Program-made: the position numbers and the translations under genes
From: Candidatus Binatia bacterium
GTDB taxonomy: Bacteria > Desulfobacterota > Binatia > UBA9968 > JAJDTQ01
Assembly: GCA_022824205.1 (NCBI GenBank)
Contig: JAJEAI010000134.1
Location: 1 to 46,843, forward strand
Direction: 5' to 3'
DNA: 46,843 nt
Shown: positions 1 to 10,068 of the stretch, piece by piece
How the letters are laid out: every line of letters starts with the position of its first letter
How positions within the stretch are numbered: position 1 is the first letter of the stretch
The notes under the pieces: generated by a model
Seen by the model: only the letters and a program-made list of their open reading frames with translations
Databases searched by the model: none
Told to the model about the DNA's origin: nothing

Positions 1-100
1 TTCCTGTGGGGGGGGGGGGGGGGGGGCGCCGGGGTTTGTTGGCGCCCCCCCCCCCCCCCCCGCCCCCCCCCCGACCCGATACCCGAGCAAACCAACAAAC
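1..100. repeat. G/C homopolymer hairpin at window edge
   Basis: A run of 19 G (8-26) followed by CGCC is mirrored by GGCG plus 17 C (41-61), giving a perfect 21-bp stem. A further C10 run follows at 63-72. The loop-side decamer GGTTTGTTGG (33-42) reappears inverted at 92-101, next to the rpsM stop codon. The next alpha-operon gene, rpsK, would be expected here but is not seen. This looks more like a contig-end or fold-back artefact than a biological terminator, because there is no T tract. Confidence 0.6.
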
Positions 101-484
101 CTACCCCTTGGACGGCGGCTTCCTCTTCCCGGCGATGGTCCGTCGCGGTCCCATCCGGGTGCGTCCGTTGGTATGGGTGCGCTGCCCCCTGACCGGCAGG
201 CCGCGCCGATGTCTCAGCCCCCGATAGGTGCCGATGTCCATGTGGCGCTTGATGTCCGTGGTGATGTCGCGCCTCAGATCACCTTCCACCTTGATCTCCT
301 GGTCGATGATCCGGCGTATCACCACCACTTGATCGTCCGTGAGGTCATCGGACTTGAGCCGGAACGAGATTCCCGCTTCCTTCAGGATATTCCGGGACGT
401 GGCCGCGCCGATGCCGTAGATGTAGGTCAGCGCGATATCCATGCTCTTGTTCCTGGGCAGGTCTACCCCAGCAATACGTGCCAT
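101..484 (-). CDS. rpsM: 30S ribosomal protein S13
   Basis: This 127-residue protein opens [10 protein letters not shown] and carries the S13 helix-two-turn-helix region, with YIYGIG near residue 22. The basic C-terminal tail (about residues 90-127, containing [12 protein letters not shown]) reaches toward the decoding region of the small-subunit head. S13 forms bridges B1a/B1b to the large subunit. It is the first gene of the alpha operon (normally rpsM-rpsK-rpsD-rpoA-rplQ), but the window ends just beyond its TAG stop. It follows rpmJ by 66 nt, as in most bacteria, and length and ends are normal. Confidence 0.97.
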   Translation of the reverse strand: MARIAGVDLPRNKSMDIALTYIYGIGAATSRNILKEAGISFRLKSDDLTDDQVVVIRRIIDQEIKVEGDLRRDITTDIKRHMDIGTYRGLRHRRGLPVRGQRTHTNGRTRMGPRRTIAGKRKPPSKG

Positions 485-550
485 GAATCCTCCTGCTCTC
501 CTGCTGGTTCAGCCCGAACCGGCGCGCCTCGAACGCAACGCCGGCCACCG

Positions 551-664
551 CTAACCTTGCCGCTGGGCGTGCTTGCGGGTAACGCAGATGACCCGTACGA
601 CTCCCTTGCGTCGAACCACCTTGCACTTGTTGCAGATCTTCTTTACCGATGCTCTTACCTTCAC
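551..664 (-). CDS. rpmJ: 50S ribosomal protein L36 (zinc-binding type)
   Basis: This 37-residue protein is shorter than most ORF callers report. I start it at the GTG at 662-664, behind a GGGAG ribosome-binding site about 7 nt away; the product then reads [10 protein letters not shown]. Cys11, Cys14, Cys27 and His32 form the complete zinc ribbon of the C+ type of L36. L36 binds 23S rRNA near the base of the L7/L12 stalk. It sits 11 nt after map, so infA, which often lies between these two genes, is not present. Confidence 0.95.
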   Translation of the reverse strand: MKVRASVKKICNKCKVVRRKGVVRVICVTRKHAQRQG

Positions 665-675
665 TTCCGATCTCC

Positions 676-1434
676 CTACAGCCGGCTCAGCACATACGGC
701 CCATCGGAGGTCACGGCGATGGAATGCTCGAAATGGGCCGCCAAGCTCCGGTCCCGTGTCACGGCCGTCCAGCCGTCGTCCAGGATCGCGATTTCCTTCT
801 TCCCGGCGTTGACCATGGGTTCCACGGCCAGGACCATTCCGGCGCGCAACCGGTGTCCCTTGCCCGCCTCGCCGTAGTTGGGAACCGGCGGCTCCTCGTG
901 CAGCTTCTTGCCGATGCCGTGCCCGACGAACTCGCGCACCACCGAATAGCCGGACCGCTCGGCAATGCCCTGAATGGTGCTGCCCAGGTCTCCCAGCCGG
1001 TTGCCCTCGCGCAGCATCTCGATGCCTTCGTTCAGGGCGGTCTCGGTGACCCGCATGAGCCGCTCGGCCTCGGGGCTCACCTGCCCCAGGCCCACCGTCA
1101 CCGCCGAGTCGCCGTAGAACCCCTCGTACTCCACCCCGAAGTCCATCCCCAGGATGTCGCCTTCCTTGAGGACCCGCTTCGAGGGCACGCCGTGAACGAT
1201 CGCTTCGTTGACGGAGGTGCACAGGCTGTGCTTGAACACCCTGCCGGCGACCCCATACCCCTTGAACGCCGGCCTGGCTCCCTTCTCGCGGGTCAGCCGC
1301 TCCGCCAACTCGTCAAGCTCCAGGGTCGTCATGCCCGGACGCACCGTCTCTCTGAGCATTGCCAGCACCTCCGCCACGATGACGTTGGCGCGGCGCATGG
1401 TCTCTATTTCGGCTCGGGACTTGAGATAGATCAT
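676..1434 (-). CDS. map: Type I methionine aminopeptidase
   Basis: This enzyme removes the initiator methionine from nascent proteins whose second residue is small. The 252-residue protein has the pita-bread fold with all five dinuclear metal ligands in place: Asp98 (MDFG), Asp109 (YGDS), His172 (GHGIG), Glu205 (VEPM) and Glu236 (FEHS). The substrate-contacting His81 is also present. There is no N-terminal zinc-finger extension, as in other bacterial type Ia enzymes. It follows secY after 55 nt; the usual adk gene between them is missing. Confidence 0.97.
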   Translation of the reverse strand: MIYLKSRAEIETMRRANVIVAEVLAMLRETVRPGMTTLELDELAERLTREKGARPAFKGYGVAGRVFKHSLCTSVNEAIVHGVPSKRVLKEGDILGMDFGVEYEGFYGDSAVTVGLGQVSPEAERLMRVTETALNEGIEMLREGNRLGDLGSTIQGIAERSGYSVVREFVGHGIGKKLHEEPPVPNYGEAGKGHRLRAGMVLAVEPMVNAGKKEIAILDDGWTAVTRDRSLAAHFEHSIAVTSDGPYVLSRL

Positions 1435-1489
1435 GATAGAGCACCCGCGATTCGATCCGCCGGACCCTTGCCAGGCGCGGAACCGGGCT

Positions 1490-2792
<1,303 letters not shown>

Positions 2793-2800
<8 letters not shown>

Positions 2801-3236
2801 GCGAAAGAACTTCGACCGAGCCGCCCGCGGCCTCGATCTTCTGCCTCGCGCTCCGCGAGAAGCCGTGTGCCTTGACGGTCAGCGGCCTGTCGACGTCCCC
2901 GCGGCCCAGGATCTTCACCAGGCCGCGCTTGAGCAGACCATTTTCCCGCAGGGTCTCGGGGGAAACTTCCGCTCCGGCCTCGAACGCGCCGAGCCCGTCT
3001 AGGTTCACGGGGGTGTATTCCGTCCGGAACAGGTTGTGGAAGCCGCGCTTGGGCACGCGCCGGATGAGGGGCATCTGGCCCCCCTCGAACCCGGGCCTCA
3101 CGCCGCCTCCGGAGCGGGACCCCTGGCCCTTGTGTCCACGGCCGCTGGTCTTGCCGGTTCCGGACGCTTCGCCCCGGCCCACGCGCTTCTTGGCGTGCCT
3201 CGTCCCCTTGGCGGGGCGCAATTCGCTCAGATCCAT
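2793..3236 (-). CDS. rplO: 50S ribosomal protein L15
   Basis: This 147-residue protein has the glycine- and arginine-rich extended N terminus typical of L15 ([20 protein letters not shown], about residues 33-52) and a globular C-terminal half ending [11 protein letters not shown]15 is a late-assembling large-subunit protein that threads through 23S rRNA. Its start lies 13 nt after the rpsE stop, leaving no room for rpmD (L30). Its stop codon is embedded in the beginning of secY. Confidence 0.96.
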
Positions 3237-3249
3237 GAACCGTTTCCCC

Positions 3250-3747
3250 TTATCGAATCTCGGCTAGCGGCTTGCCGCGCAGGTCCGACACCTCTTCCGG
3301 AGACTTGAGGCTCTTCAGGGCTTCGAACGTCGCCTTCACGAGGTTGTGCGGGTTGTTGGAACCGATGCACTTGCTCAGCACGTTGGGGATTCCCGCCGCT
3401 TCCACCACCGCGCGCACGCCGGCGCCGGCGATGACTCCGGTTCCGGCGGCGGCGGGCTTGAGCAGGACGTGCCCGGCGCCGTAACGGCCCGTGACCTCGT
3501 AGGGGATGCTGTCGTCCACCAGGGGCACCCGCAGCAGTGTCTTCTTCGCGTGCTCGACACCCTTGCGTATCGCCTCCGGCACCTCGTTGGCCTTGCCCAA
3601 CCCGTACCCGACCACCGAGGCTTCGTCTCCGACCACCACCAAGGCGTTGAAGCTGAAGCGCCGCCCGCCCTTCACCACCTTGGCCACGCGGCTGATGTGG
3701 ATGACCTTCTCCTTGAGCTCCAGGCCCTGCGGATCGACTCGTTCCAA
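3250..3747 (-). CDS. rpsE: 30S ribosomal protein S5
   Basis: This 165-residue protein starts [15 protein letters not shown] and runs into the double-stranded RNA-binding domain ([16 protein letters not shown]). The C-terminal domain carries the [18 protein letters not shown] segment. S5 helps shape the mRNA entry site and affects decoding accuracy. I accept the TTG at 3745-3747 as start: a GGGGG element lies about 6 nt upstream, the N terminus matches the family, and no ATG or GTG is better placed. The gap from rplR is 13 nt. Confidence 0.95.
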   Translation of the reverse strand: MERVDPQGLELKEKVIHISRVAKVVKGGRRFSFNALVVVGDEASVVGYGLGKANEVPEAIRKGVEHAKKTLLRVPLVDDSIPYEVTGRYGAGHVLLKPAAAGTGVIAGAGVRAVVEAAGIPNVLSKCIGSNNPHNLVKATFEALKSLKSPEEVSDLRGKPLAEIR

Positions 3748-3760
3748 AGCAACCCCCGAA

Positions 3761-4126
3761 TCAAAAGGAGAGGCCGGCCTCGCGCGCGGCCTCCGCCAAT
3801 GCCTTTACCCGCCCGTGAAAGAGAAACCCGTTGCGATCGAAGACCACCTCTTTGATCCGGCGCGCTTCACACAACTCCGCGATCCTGCGTCCCACCTGCC
3901 TGGCCGCCTCGACCCCCTTGGCCTCTTCGGCGCCGACGGCTTCGCCCGACAGTGTCGACGCGCTCGCCAACGTCACTCCGCGCTCGTCGGAGATCACCTG
4001 AGCGTAGATGTGCTTGGCGCTGCGAAACACGCAAAGGCGGGGGCGGGCATCGCTGCCCGTGACCCGTTTGCGCACGCTGCGCTGCCGCCGCTTGCGGTCC
4101 AGTAGCTTCTTGCTCGTCATCGGCAT
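3761..4126 (-). CDS. rplR: 50S ribosomal protein L18
   Basis: L18 binds 5S rRNA together with L5 and helps place it in the central protuberance. The 121-residue protein has the basic N terminus ([16 protein letters not shown]), the core [16 protein letters not shown] and the C-terminal [20 protein letters not shown] signature. Two ATG codons (4124-4126 and 4118-4120) lie close together; the upstream one is used here but the other is possible. It lies between rplF and rpsE in the standard spc order. Confidence 0.96.
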   Translation of the reverse strand: MPMTSKKLLDRKRRQRSVRKRVTGSDARPRLCVFRSAKHIYAQVISDERGVTLASASTLSGEAVGAEEAKGVEAARQVGRRIAELCEARRIKEVVFDRNGFLFHGRVKALAEAAREAGLSF

Positions 4127-4148
4127 GCGTTCACCCGATCCCGCCGGC

Positions 4149-4694
4149 TCACCCGGCCCCGCCCATGGCCTTGCCGGCCTTCCTCACGATCACCTCGCCC
4201 TGATAACGGATCCCCTTGCCCTTGTAGGGCTCGGGTGGCCGAAAACGCCGCACCTCGGCGGCCGCCTGCCCCAGCACCTGCTTGTCGTGGCTCTCGAGGG
4301 TGATCACGGTCTGGCGTTCCACCGAGGCACTCACGCCTTCCGGCAGGAGGTACTCGATGGGGTGCGAAAACCCCAGCGTCAGGTGCAGTGAATTGTCCTT
4401 CACCTCGGCCCGGTAGCCGACGCCGTTGATCTCGAGCACCTTCTTGAAGCCTTCGCTCACGCCCTCGACCATGTTGGCCAGCAACTTGCGCGTCAACCCG
4501 TGCAACGCCCTCACGGGCTTGGTCTCCGCGTTCCGGCGCACTTCGAGCGTGTCACCGTCCAGGTCGACCTCGACGCCCGGCGGAATACGGTGCTCCAGCG
4601 TCCCCTTCGGGCCCTGTACGCGTATTTCCGCCCCTTCCATGGCAACCTTGACGGTTCCGGGCACAACAATCGGCAGTTTTCCTACACGTGACAC
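4149..4694 (-). CDS. rplF: 50S ribosomal protein L6
   Basis: This 181-residue protein has the two tandem L6 folds (about residues 1-82 and 83-175). It contains the conserved GPKGTL motif near residue 29 and the C-terminal [12 protein letters not shown] signature that contacts 23S rRNA near the factor-binding site. The start is GTG (4692-4694), giving MSRVGKLPI, as the family requires. It follows rpsH after 29 nt. Confidence 0.96.
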   Translation of the reverse strand: MSRVGKLPIVVPGTVKVAMEGAEIRVQGPKGTLEHRIPPGVEVDLDGDTLEVRRNAETKPVRALHGLTRKLLANMVEGVSEGFKKVLEINGVGYRAEVKDNSLHLTLGFSHPIEYLLPEGVSASVERQTVITLESHDKQVLGQAAAEVRRFRPPEPYKGKGIRYQGEVIVRKAGKAMGGAG

Positions 4695-4723
4695 GAAACG
4701 ACCTCTCCAGGGACCGACGCCCG

Positions 4724-5128
4724 CTAGCTTATGGAGCAGAGCAGCTCGCCCCCGACCTTGGCCTTCACGGCCTCCCGATCCACGACGATCCCCTTGGGAG
4801 TGGACAGGACATGGGTGCCGAGCCCCTTGCGCAACGGCTGGATATCCTTGTAGCCGAGATAGACCCGCCGGCCCGGACGGCTGACCCGCTTCAACAGCGT
4901 CATCACCGGCTTATGGTCCCTGTCGTATTTGAGGTGGATGCGCAGCGTATCCTGCACCTGACCCTCGACCTGGATGCGCCGGATCTGCCGCACGTACCCC
5001 TCTTCCACCAGCACCTTCACGAGGTTTTCCTTGAGGCGCGACCATGGAACATCCACGGTTTCGTGCTTCGCCATACCGGCATTGCGCATCCGCGTCAGCA
5101 AATCGGCTATGGGATCGGTCATACTCAT
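4724..5128 (-). CDS. rpsH: 30S ribosomal protein S8
   Basis: S8 is a primary 16S rRNA binder of the central domain and, in other bacteria, the translational repressor of the spc operon. The 134-residue protein begins MSMTDPIADLLTRMRNA, contains GYKDIQPLRKGLGTHVLST in the C-terminal domain and ends GGELLCSIS. Two in-frame ATG codons (5126-5128 and 5120-5122) compete; the first is chosen here. Whether the S8-binding mRNA site exists in this leader cannot be judged by eye. Confidence 0.96.
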   Translation of the reverse strand: MSMTDPIADLLTRMRNAGMAKHETVDVPWSRLKENLVKVLVEEGYVRQIRRIQVEGQVQDTLRIHLKYDRDHKPVMTLLKRVSRPGRRVYLGYKDIQPLRKGLGTHVLSTPKGIVVDREAVKAKVGGELLCSIS

Positions 5129-5141
5129 GTGCGACAGCCCC

Positions 5142-5327
5142 CTACCAGCTCGCCTTGATCACCCCGGGGATCTCGCCCCGGCGCGCGTACAGCCTCAGGC
5201 AGACACGACACATTCGAAACCGCCGGTAAAACGCCCGGGCCCTGCCGCACAGAGGGCAGCGATTGTACTGGCGAACCTTGAACTTGGGAGTCCTCTCCGC
5301 CTTGATGCGCAAACACTTCTTAGCCAC
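5142..5327 (-). CDS. rpsN: 30S ribosomal protein S14, type Z (zinc)
   Basis: This is the short zinc-binding form of S14, 61 residues, with Cys24-x2-Cys27 and Cys40-x2-Cys43 (CPLC and CRVC). I use the GTG at 5325-5327 because it gives [11 protein letters not shown], the conserved start. The in-frame ATG 15 nt upstream would add five unconserved residues. The gene overlaps the rplE stop by 3 nt, with a GGGAG/AGGA element just upstream inside rplE. Confidence 0.95.
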   Translation of the reverse strand: MAKKCLRIKAERTPKFKVRQYNRCPLCGRARAFYRRFRMCRVCLRLYARRGEIPGVIKASW

Positions 5328-5880
5328 TGGTCCTACTCCCATCCGTGGCGAACGGCATTCCGAGATGGCGCAGCAACGCCCTCCCCTCCTCGTCCGTGGC
5401 CGCGGTCGTCACGATGGACACCGTCAGCCCGTGGAGCCGCTCCACGGAATCGGGCCTCACCTCGGGAAAAATGATCTGCTCCCGGATACCCAGCGAATAG
5501 TTGCCGCAACCGTCGAACGAGCGGTCCGAGAGCCCTTTGAAGTCCCTCACCTGGGGAAGCGCTACCTGTATGAGCCTGTCCAGAAACTCGAACATGCGCG
5601 CGCGCCGCAGCGTCACCATGCACCCGATGGGATTGCCGCGACGGAGCTTGAAGTTCGAGATGTCCTTCCGCGCCCGCGTCACCACCGGCCGTTGACCGCT
5701 GATGGCGCCCAGCTCCGCCACCGCGGCGTCCAGCAGCTTGGCGTTCTGCACGGCCTCGCCGATGCACACGTTGACGGCCACGTTCTTGAGCCGCGGCACC
5801 TGGTGCTTGTTGCGATAGGCGAAGTCCGCCATCATCGCGGGCACGATCTCCTCGTGGTATTTTTGTTCCAGCCTTACCAT
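5320..5880 (-). CDS. rplE: 50S ribosomal protein L5
   Basis: L5 binds 5S rRNA and contacts the P-site tRNA and bridge B1b. With the ATG at 5878-5880 the protein is 186 residues and starts [17 protein letters not shown], matching the family. The open frame continues 26 codons upstream into rplX, but that extension is not conserved. Characteristic segments are [20 protein letters not shown] and the C-terminal half with [19 protein letters not shown]. It follows rplX after 22 nt. Confidence 0.96.
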   Translation of the reverse strand: MVRLEQKYHEEIVPAMMADFAYRNKHQVPRLKNVAVNVCIGEAVQNAKLLDAAVAELGAISGQRPVVTRARKDISNFKLRRGNPIGCMVTLRRARMFEFLDRLIQVALPQVRDFKGLSDRSFDGCGNYSLGIREQIIFPEVRPDSVERLHGLTVSIVTTAATDEEGRALLRHLGMPFATDGSRTSG

Positions 5881-5902
5881 CGTTGAATCCAAACTGGGGT
5901 CC

Positions 5903-6220
5903 CTAGCCCAGCCCCTGGCCGCAACGCCGGCAGATGCGCACCTTCTCTCCGTCTTCAAGGAACTTGTAACCCACGCGCACCGGGCCGTTGCACGGGTCGC
6001 ACATGAGCATGACGTTGGAAACGTGGATGGAGGCTTCCTTCTCCACGATGCCCCCCGGCTGCTGAGCGCTGCGCGGCTTGGTGTGCCGCTTCACCAGGTT
6101 GACCCGTTCGATGAACACGCGGTGTTTGCCGGGCAGCACCTTGATGACCTTGCCGGTCTTGCCCCGCTCCCTCCCGGTCACGACCATCACGGTGTCATCT
6201 TTGCGGACGAACAGGCTCAT
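5903..6220 (-). CDS. rplX: 50S ribosomal protein L24
   Basis: This 105-residue protein has an N-terminal KOW motif ([20 protein letters not shown], about residues 11-30). It ends in a zinc ribbon (CDPC near residue 74 and CRRC near residue 97), as in the C+ form of bacterial L24. L24 initiates large-subunit assembly near the exit tunnel. Only 2 nt separate it from rplN. Confidence 0.96.
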   Translation of the reverse strand: MSLFVRKDDTVMVVTGRERGKTGKVIKVLPGKHRVFIERVNLVKRHTKPRSAQQPGGIVEKEASIHVSNVMLMCDPCNGPVRVGYKFLEDGEKVRICRRCGQGLG

Positions 6221-6222
6221 CG

Positions 6223-6591
6223 CTACAAGACCTCCGGCGCCAGCGAAACGATCTTCATGAACCGCTTCGCCCGTAGTTCCCGCGCCACCGGACCGAAGAT
6301 GCGCGTGCCCACCGGCTCTTTCTGGTTGTCGATCAGCACCGCCGAGTTGTTGTCGAAGCGAATATAGGAACCATCCACGCGGCTGAGTTCCTTCGCGGTC
6401 CGCACCACCACGGCCCTGGCCACGTGACCCTTGGGAACCTTGGAATTGGGCATCGCTTCCTTGACGGACACGACGATCACATCACCGATGGAGGCGTACT
6501 TCCGCCTTGTCCCGCCGAGCACCTTGATGCACTGGACCCGTCGGGCTCCCGAGTTGTCCGCCACGTCCAGCACCGTCCCCACTTGTATCAT
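6223..6591 (-). CDS. rplN: 50S ribosomal protein L14
   Basis: This 122-residue protein starts [18 protein letters not shown], the conserved L14 beginning, at the ATG 6589-6591. The open frame runs far upstream without family support. It contains the [20 protein letters not shown] segment and ends in the basic [12 protein letters not shown] tail. L14 lies at the subunit interface and forms bridges B5/B8. The 80-nt spacer back to rpsQ is the longest inside this part of the spc string; I see no clear promoter or hairpin in it. Confidence 0.96.
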   Translation of the reverse strand: MIQVGTVLDVADNSGARRVQCIKVLGGTRRKYASIGDVIVVSVKEAMPNSKVPKGHVARAVVVRTAKELSRVDGSYIRFDNNSAVLIDNQKEPVGTRIFGPVARELRAKRFMKIVSLAPEVL

Positions 6592-6671
6592 CGCCTGGAC
6601 CTCTGTGTTCTCCGGTACCGCCCGCGCATCCCGCCCTCGATTCGCATGCGACAGGCTCCTGGTCTTCCTTG

Positions 6672-6947
6672 TCAGCCAGCCGTCGCGCCCGTTGCCGCAC
6701 GGTTCAGGATACGGCTCACGCGCCAGCGCTTCTCGCGACTGAGGGGCCGGCACTCGGTGATCACCACACGGTCTCCCACCTGGCACTCGTCGCGCTCGTC
6801 GTGCGCCTTCACCCGTGTGCGGCGCCGGAGGTATTTCTTGTACCGCGCATGCAGGACGATCCGCTCCAACTCGACGACCACGGTCTTGGTCATGCCGTTC
6901 GTCCGCACCACGCCCTCACGCTGCTTGGTGACACCACGCTCACTCAT
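6672..6947 (-). CDS. rpsQ: 30S ribosomal protein S17
   Basis: S17 is a small OB-fold protein that binds 16S rRNA early in assembly. The 91-residue product has the typical [18 protein letters not shown] start and the family motif [20 protein letters not shown]. The C-terminal tail [10 protein letters not shown] is a modest alanine-rich addition. The ATG overlaps the rpmC stop by 8 nt, implying coupled translation. Confidence 0.96.
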   Translation of the reverse strand: MSERGVTKQREGVVRTNGMTKTVVVELERIVLHARYKKYLRRRTRVKAHDERDECQVGDRVVITECRPLSREKRWRVSRILNRAATGATAG

Positions 6948-7155
6948 GATCGTCTTTCCGCTCGGCGGCGCGCCTGAGCTCTCCGATGACCGTCTCCAAC
7001 CGTGCCAGATCGCGGCGCGACTGGCGCAGCTTCATGGGGCTCTCCAACTGCCCCGTGGCGCGCCGCAGGGTCAGGTGGAAGAACTCGTCCTTGAACTCGG
7101 TACGCTTCTGCTGCAATTCGTCGAGACCCATGTCCCGCATTTCCTTGGCGCGCAT
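6940..7155 (-). CDS. rpmC: 50S ribosomal protein L29
   Basis: This is a two-helix protein at the exit tunnel near L23. I start it at the ATG 7153-7155, which has a GGGAGAGGG element 6-8 nt upstream and gives 71 residues beginning MRAKEMRDMGLDELQQKR. A longer frame begins inside the palindrome at 7176-7221 and is rejected as a start. The body has the LRRATGQLESPMKLRQSRRD motif. Any transcript from rplP passes through that strong hairpin before reaching this gene. Confidence 0.95.
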   Translation of the reverse strand: MRAKEMRDMGLDELQQKRTEFKDEFFHLTLRRATGQLESPMKLRQSRRDLARLETVIGELRRAAERKDDHE

Positions 7156-7175
7156 CGATTCCCTCTCCCGGTGGT

Positions 7176-7221
7176 TAGTGTCCTGTCTCACACAAAGCGC
7201 TATGTGTGAGACAGGACACTA
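7176..7221. repeat. Perfect 19-bp palindrome between rplP and rpmC
   Basis: Arms at 7176-7194 and 7203-7221 (right arm TGTGTGAGACAGGACACTA) are exact reverse complements. They are separated by an 8-nt spacer that itself contains AGCGCT. The right arm ends in the TAG stop of rplP. In the operon transcript it would fold into a long stable hairpin just ahead of the rpmC ribosome-binding site. There is no T tract, so it is not a standard terminator. The TA at both outer ends and the exact symmetry resemble joined terminal repeats of a small mobile element, but no family is identified. Confidence 0.9.
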
Positions 7222-7623
7222 CCGCTCCACGAACGCGGTGGCCAGACCCAGCTTGCGCGAGGCCAGGCGGAACGCTTCCCTGGCCTCGTCCCGCTGAACC
7301 CCCTCCATCTCGAACAACAGCTTCCCCGGCTTGACGACGGCAACCCATGCATGAAGCGGACCCTTGCCCTTGCCCATGCGCACTTCGGCGGGCTTCTTGG
7401 TGATGGGCTTGTCCGGGAACACCCGGATCCACACCTTGCCGTGACGCTTCAGGTAGCGGGTCAGCGCGATTCGCGCGGCCTCGATCTGGCGCGCCGTGAC
7501 GTACCCGCGGTCCATCGACTTGAGGCCGTAGTCGCCGAAGGAGAGCTCGGACCCGCGCCCGGCGGCTCCACCCCTGCGCCCCTTCTGGATCTTCCGGAAC
7601 TTGACCTTCTTTGGCTCCAGCAT
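7219..7623 (-). CDS. rplP: 50S ribosomal protein L16
   Basis: L16 organises the aminoacyl-tRNA binding site and needs to be present for peptidyl transfer. The 134-residue protein has the basic N terminus, the signature [20 protein letters not shown] and the glycine-rich [20 protein letters not shown]. The arginine hydroxylated in other bacteria falls in that second stretch of the family, but I cannot say whether it is modified here. Its TAG stop forms the edge of the 19-bp palindrome. Confidence 0.96.
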   Translation of the reverse strand: MLEPKKVKFRKIQKGRRGGAAGRGSELSFGDYGLKSMDRGYVTARQIEAARIALTRYLKRHGKVWIRVFPDKPITKKPAEVRMGKGKGPLHAWVAVVKPGKLLFEMEGVQRDEAREAFRLASRKLGLATAFVER

Positions 7624-7635
7624 GATTTCACGCCC

Positions 7636-8298
7636 CTACAGTCCGAGGGATGCCTTCTGTTGCTCTTCCTGCTTGGTCAGGATCTCGCCACGAAAGATCC
7701 ACGCCTTGACACCGATGACCCCGTAGGTGGTCTTGGCCTCGGCCAGGCCGTAGCTCACGTCGGCGCGCAGGGTATGCAGCGGCACACGCCCTTCCCGGTA
7801 CCACTCCGTGCGCGCGATCTCCTGGCCGCCCAGGCGGCCGCCGCACTGGATGCGGATCCCCTGCGCGCCCATGCGCAAGGCGCGCGAGACGCTTTCCTTC
7901 ATGGCGCGCCGGAAGGCCACGCGGCGTTCGAGCTGCAGCGCGACGTTCTCCGCCACCAACTGCGCATCCAGGTCCGGCCTTCGGACTTCGTGTATGTTGA
8001 TGAACACTTCCCGCGGCGACAGCTTCGCCAGCTCTTCCTTGAGCTTCTCGATCTCCGCGCCCTTCTTGCCGATGACAATGCCCGGGCGCGCGGTGTGGAT
8101 GTTGATCTTGGCCTTGTTCGTGGCCCGCTCGATCTCGATCTTCGAGATGCCCGCATGGTGCAGCCGACCCTTGAGGAACTGCTTGATCTTGAGATCTTCG
8201 TGCAGCAGTTCGGGGTAGTCGTGCCCGGCGTACCACTTGGAGTCCCACGACTCGATCACGCGCATGCGGAAGACCTTCGGGTGCGTCTTCTGTCCCAT
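7636..8298 (-). CDS. rpsC: 30S ribosomal protein S3
   Basis: S3 forms part of the mRNA entry channel and its helicase centre. The ATG at 8296-8298 gives 220 residues beginning [20 protein letters not shown]. The N-terminal KH domain (type II) contains the GxxG loop in [18 protein letters not shown] (about residues 72-89). The C-terminal domain carries [20 protein letters not shown] and ends [10 protein letters not shown]. It lies 2 nt after rplV and 12 nt before rplP. Confidence 0.96.
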   Translation of the reverse strand: MGQKTHPKVFRMRVIESWDSKWYAGHDYPELLHEDLKIKQFLKGRLHHAGISKIEIERATNKAKINIHTARPGIVIGKKGAEIEKLKEELAKLSPREVFINIHEVRRPDLDAQLVAENVALQLERRVAFRRAMKESVSRALRMGAQGIRIQCGGRLGGQEIARTEWYREGRVPLHTLRADVSYGLAEAKTTYGVIGVKAWIFRGEILTKQEEQQKASLGL

Positions 8299-8300
8299 CT

Positions 8301-8636
8301 TCAGTCCCTTTCGTCCACCACGACGGTCAGATGGCTCAAGCGCTTGCGGATGCGGTTGGCGCGGCCCATGCCGCGCGGCATGAAGCGCTTCCACATCCCG
8401 CCCTGGCCGACCTCGGCGGTCTTCACGTACAAGAGGTCCACGTCCACGTTCTGCGTGTTCTCGGCGTTGGCCACGGCGGAACGCAGGGTCTTGGCGACGA
8501 TGCCGGCGCAGCCCTTGGGCACGAACTTGAGGATCGTCAGCGCGTCCTCGACGGACCGGCCCCGAACCTGGTCCACCACCAGCCGCATCTTGCGGGGGGA
8601 GACCCGGGCGAACTTCGTGACGGCACGCGCCTCCAT
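8301..8636 (-). CDS. rplV: 50S ribosomal protein L22
   Basis: L22 lines the polypeptide exit tunnel with an extended beta hairpin. The 111-residue protein begins [20 protein letters not shown], has [21 protein letters not shown] in the core and carries the hairpin ([17 protein letters not shown], about residues 83-99). That hairpin is the region where macrolide-resistance changes arise in other bacteria; it shows no insertion or deletion that I can recognise. Confidence 0.96.
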   Translation of the reverse strand: MEARAVTKFARVSPRKMRLVVDQVRGRSVEDALTILKFVPKGCAGIVAKTLRSAVANAENTQNVDVDLLYVKTAEVGQGGMWKRFMPRGMGRANRIRKRLSHLTVVVDERD

Positions 8637-8639
8637 CGC

Positions 8640-8930
8640 CTATCTCCTCACGCCTCTGGCGTCGCCCCGGCGATCGCCCGCGTGACCGTGAAACGTGCGC
8701 GTGGGCGAGAACTCTCCGAGCTTGTGGCCGACCATGTCCTCGGTCACGAACACCGGGAGGAACTTGCGCCCGTTGTGGACCGCGATGGTGTGGCCGATCA
8801 TGTCCGGAGTGATGGTGGAGCGCCGCGACCACGTCTTGATCACCCGGCGGGCCTGGGCGCGGTTCATCTCCTCGACCTTGCGCATCAGGTGGTCGTCCAC
8901 GAAAGGACCCTTCTTGATCGAACGAGCCAT
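8640..8930 (-). CDS. rpsS: 30S ribosomal protein S19
   Basis: This 96-residue protein starts at the ATG 8928-8930 with [20 protein letters not shown]. It contains the family signature [24 protein letters not shown] in two consecutive parts (residues 51-74). S19 sits in the 30S head next to S13. The tail [14 protein letters not shown] is slightly longer and more charged than usual. Spacing to rplB is 2 nt and to rplV 3 nt. Confidence 0.96.
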   Translation of the reverse strand: MARSIKKGPFVDDHLMRKVEEMNRAQARRVIKTWSRRSTITPDMIGHTIAVHNGRKFLPVFVTEDMVGHKLGEFSPTRTFHGHAGDRRGDARGVRR

Positions 8931-8932
8931 GC

Positions 8933-9760
8933 CTACTGTCCCTTTCTGCGCTTCACGATGTACTTGTCGGAAGGCTTGACTCCACGGGTCCGGTAACCCT
9001 TGGTCGGCTTGCCCCAGGGAGTCTGGGGATGGTTGCCCTTGGACTGGCCCTCGCCGCCGCCGTGCGGGTGGTCCACGGGGTTCTTGGCGATGCCCCGGGT
9101 CACCGGACGGCGCCCGAGCCAGCGGGAGCGGCCCGCCTTGCCGTAGGTGATGTTCTCGAACTCGCTGTTGCCCACCTCTCCGACCGTGGCACGGCACTCG
9201 GAGCGTACGTTGCGCAACTCACCGGACGGCAGCTTGAGCAAGATGTAGGAGCCTTCCTTGGCCATCACCTGGGCGGAGGCTCCCGCGCTGCGGACGATCT
9301 GTCCGCCCTTACCGGCCTTGAGCTCCACGTTGTGCACGAGCGTGCCCGTGGGGATGTTCTTCAGCGGCAGGGAGTTGCCCGGCTGAATGTCGATGTCCTG
9401 GTCGCCGGCAATGATCCGGCCGCCGACCTTGAGCTTCTCGGGCGCGAGGATGTAGCGCCGCTCGCCGTCGAGGTAGCAGATGAGCGCCACCCGGGCCGAA
9501 CGGTTCGGGTCGTATTCGATGGCCTCGACCCGGCCCGGCACGCCCTTCTTGTCGCGCTTGAAGTCGATGAAGCGGTAGCGCCGCTTGTGCCCGCCGCCGC
9601 GATGGTCCTTCGTGATGCGACCGGTATTGTTCCGCCCGCCGTGCCCCTTCACGGGCCGCAACAACGGCTTGTGAGGCGAATCCTTGGTGATTTCCTCGAA
9701 CTGGAAGCCGGAAGCAAAACGGCGCCCGGGAGAAGTCGGGCGATGATTCTTGATGGACAT
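8933..9760 (-). CDS. rplB: 50S ribosomal protein L2
   Basis: L2 is a primary 23S rRNA binder needed for subunit association and peptidyl-transferase assembly. The 275-residue protein has the oligonucleotide-binding fold, then the SH3-like domain. It retains the C-terminal [15 protein letters not shown] segment with the conserved histidine implicated in activity. The basic C terminus ends [10 protein letters not shown]. Length and motifs are normal. Confidence 0.97.
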   Translation of the reverse strand: MSIKNHRPTSPGRRFASGFQFEEITKDSPHKPLLRPVKGHGGRNNTGRITKDHRGGGHKRRYRFIDFKRDKKGVPGRVEAIEYDPNRSARVALICYLDGERRYILAPEKLKVGGRIIAGDQDIDIQPGNSLPLKNIPTGTLVHNVELKAGKGGQIVRSAGASAQVMAKEGSYILLKLPSGELRNVRSECRATVGEVGNSEFENITYGKAGRSRWLGRRPVTRGIAKNPVDHPHGGGEGQSKGNHPQTPWGKPTKGYRTRGVKPSDKYIVKRRKGQ

Positions 9761-9777
9761 GGACTACGACCCCATCC

Positions 9778-10068
9778 TTAACCGACACCGAAGAAATCGA
9801 TGCGGTCACCCTCCTTGAGGGTCACGTATGCCTTTTTCCACAGCGGCAAGCGTCCGGTATTTCTGCCCACGCGGCGCATCTTTCCCAGGTAGCGCGCCGT
9901 GCGCACGTCGAGCACCGTGACCTTGAACAACCGCTCCACCTGCTGGCGGATCTCGATCTTGTTGGCGTCCGGACGGACCTTGAAGATCACCTGGTTGGTC
10001 GACTCGGCCAGCATCGAACCCTTTTCCGAGATCAACGGGCCGAGAACGGCATCGCGAACGCCTCTCAT
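9778..10068 (-). CDS. rplW: 50S ribosomal protein L23
   Basis: L23 sits at the tunnel exit and is the docking site for trigger factor (encoded here by tig, 36892-38208) and SRP. The ATG at 10066-10068 overlaps the rplD stop as ATGA. It gives 96 residues starting MRGVRDAVLGPLISEKG, with KVTVLDVRTARYLGKMRRVG in the middle. A much longer frame upstream covers rplD in another frame and is a shadow. Confidence 0.95.
   Translation of the reverse strand: MRGVRDAVLGPLISEKGSMLAESTNQVIFKVRPDANKIEIRQQVERLFKVTVLDVRTARYLGKMRRVGRNTGRLPLWKKAYVTLKEGDRIDFFGVG

Noticed and set aside
7156..7191. Longer L29 start inside the palindrome
   Set aside because: The residues are not conserved, and the ATG at 7153-7155 has a clear ribosome-binding site.
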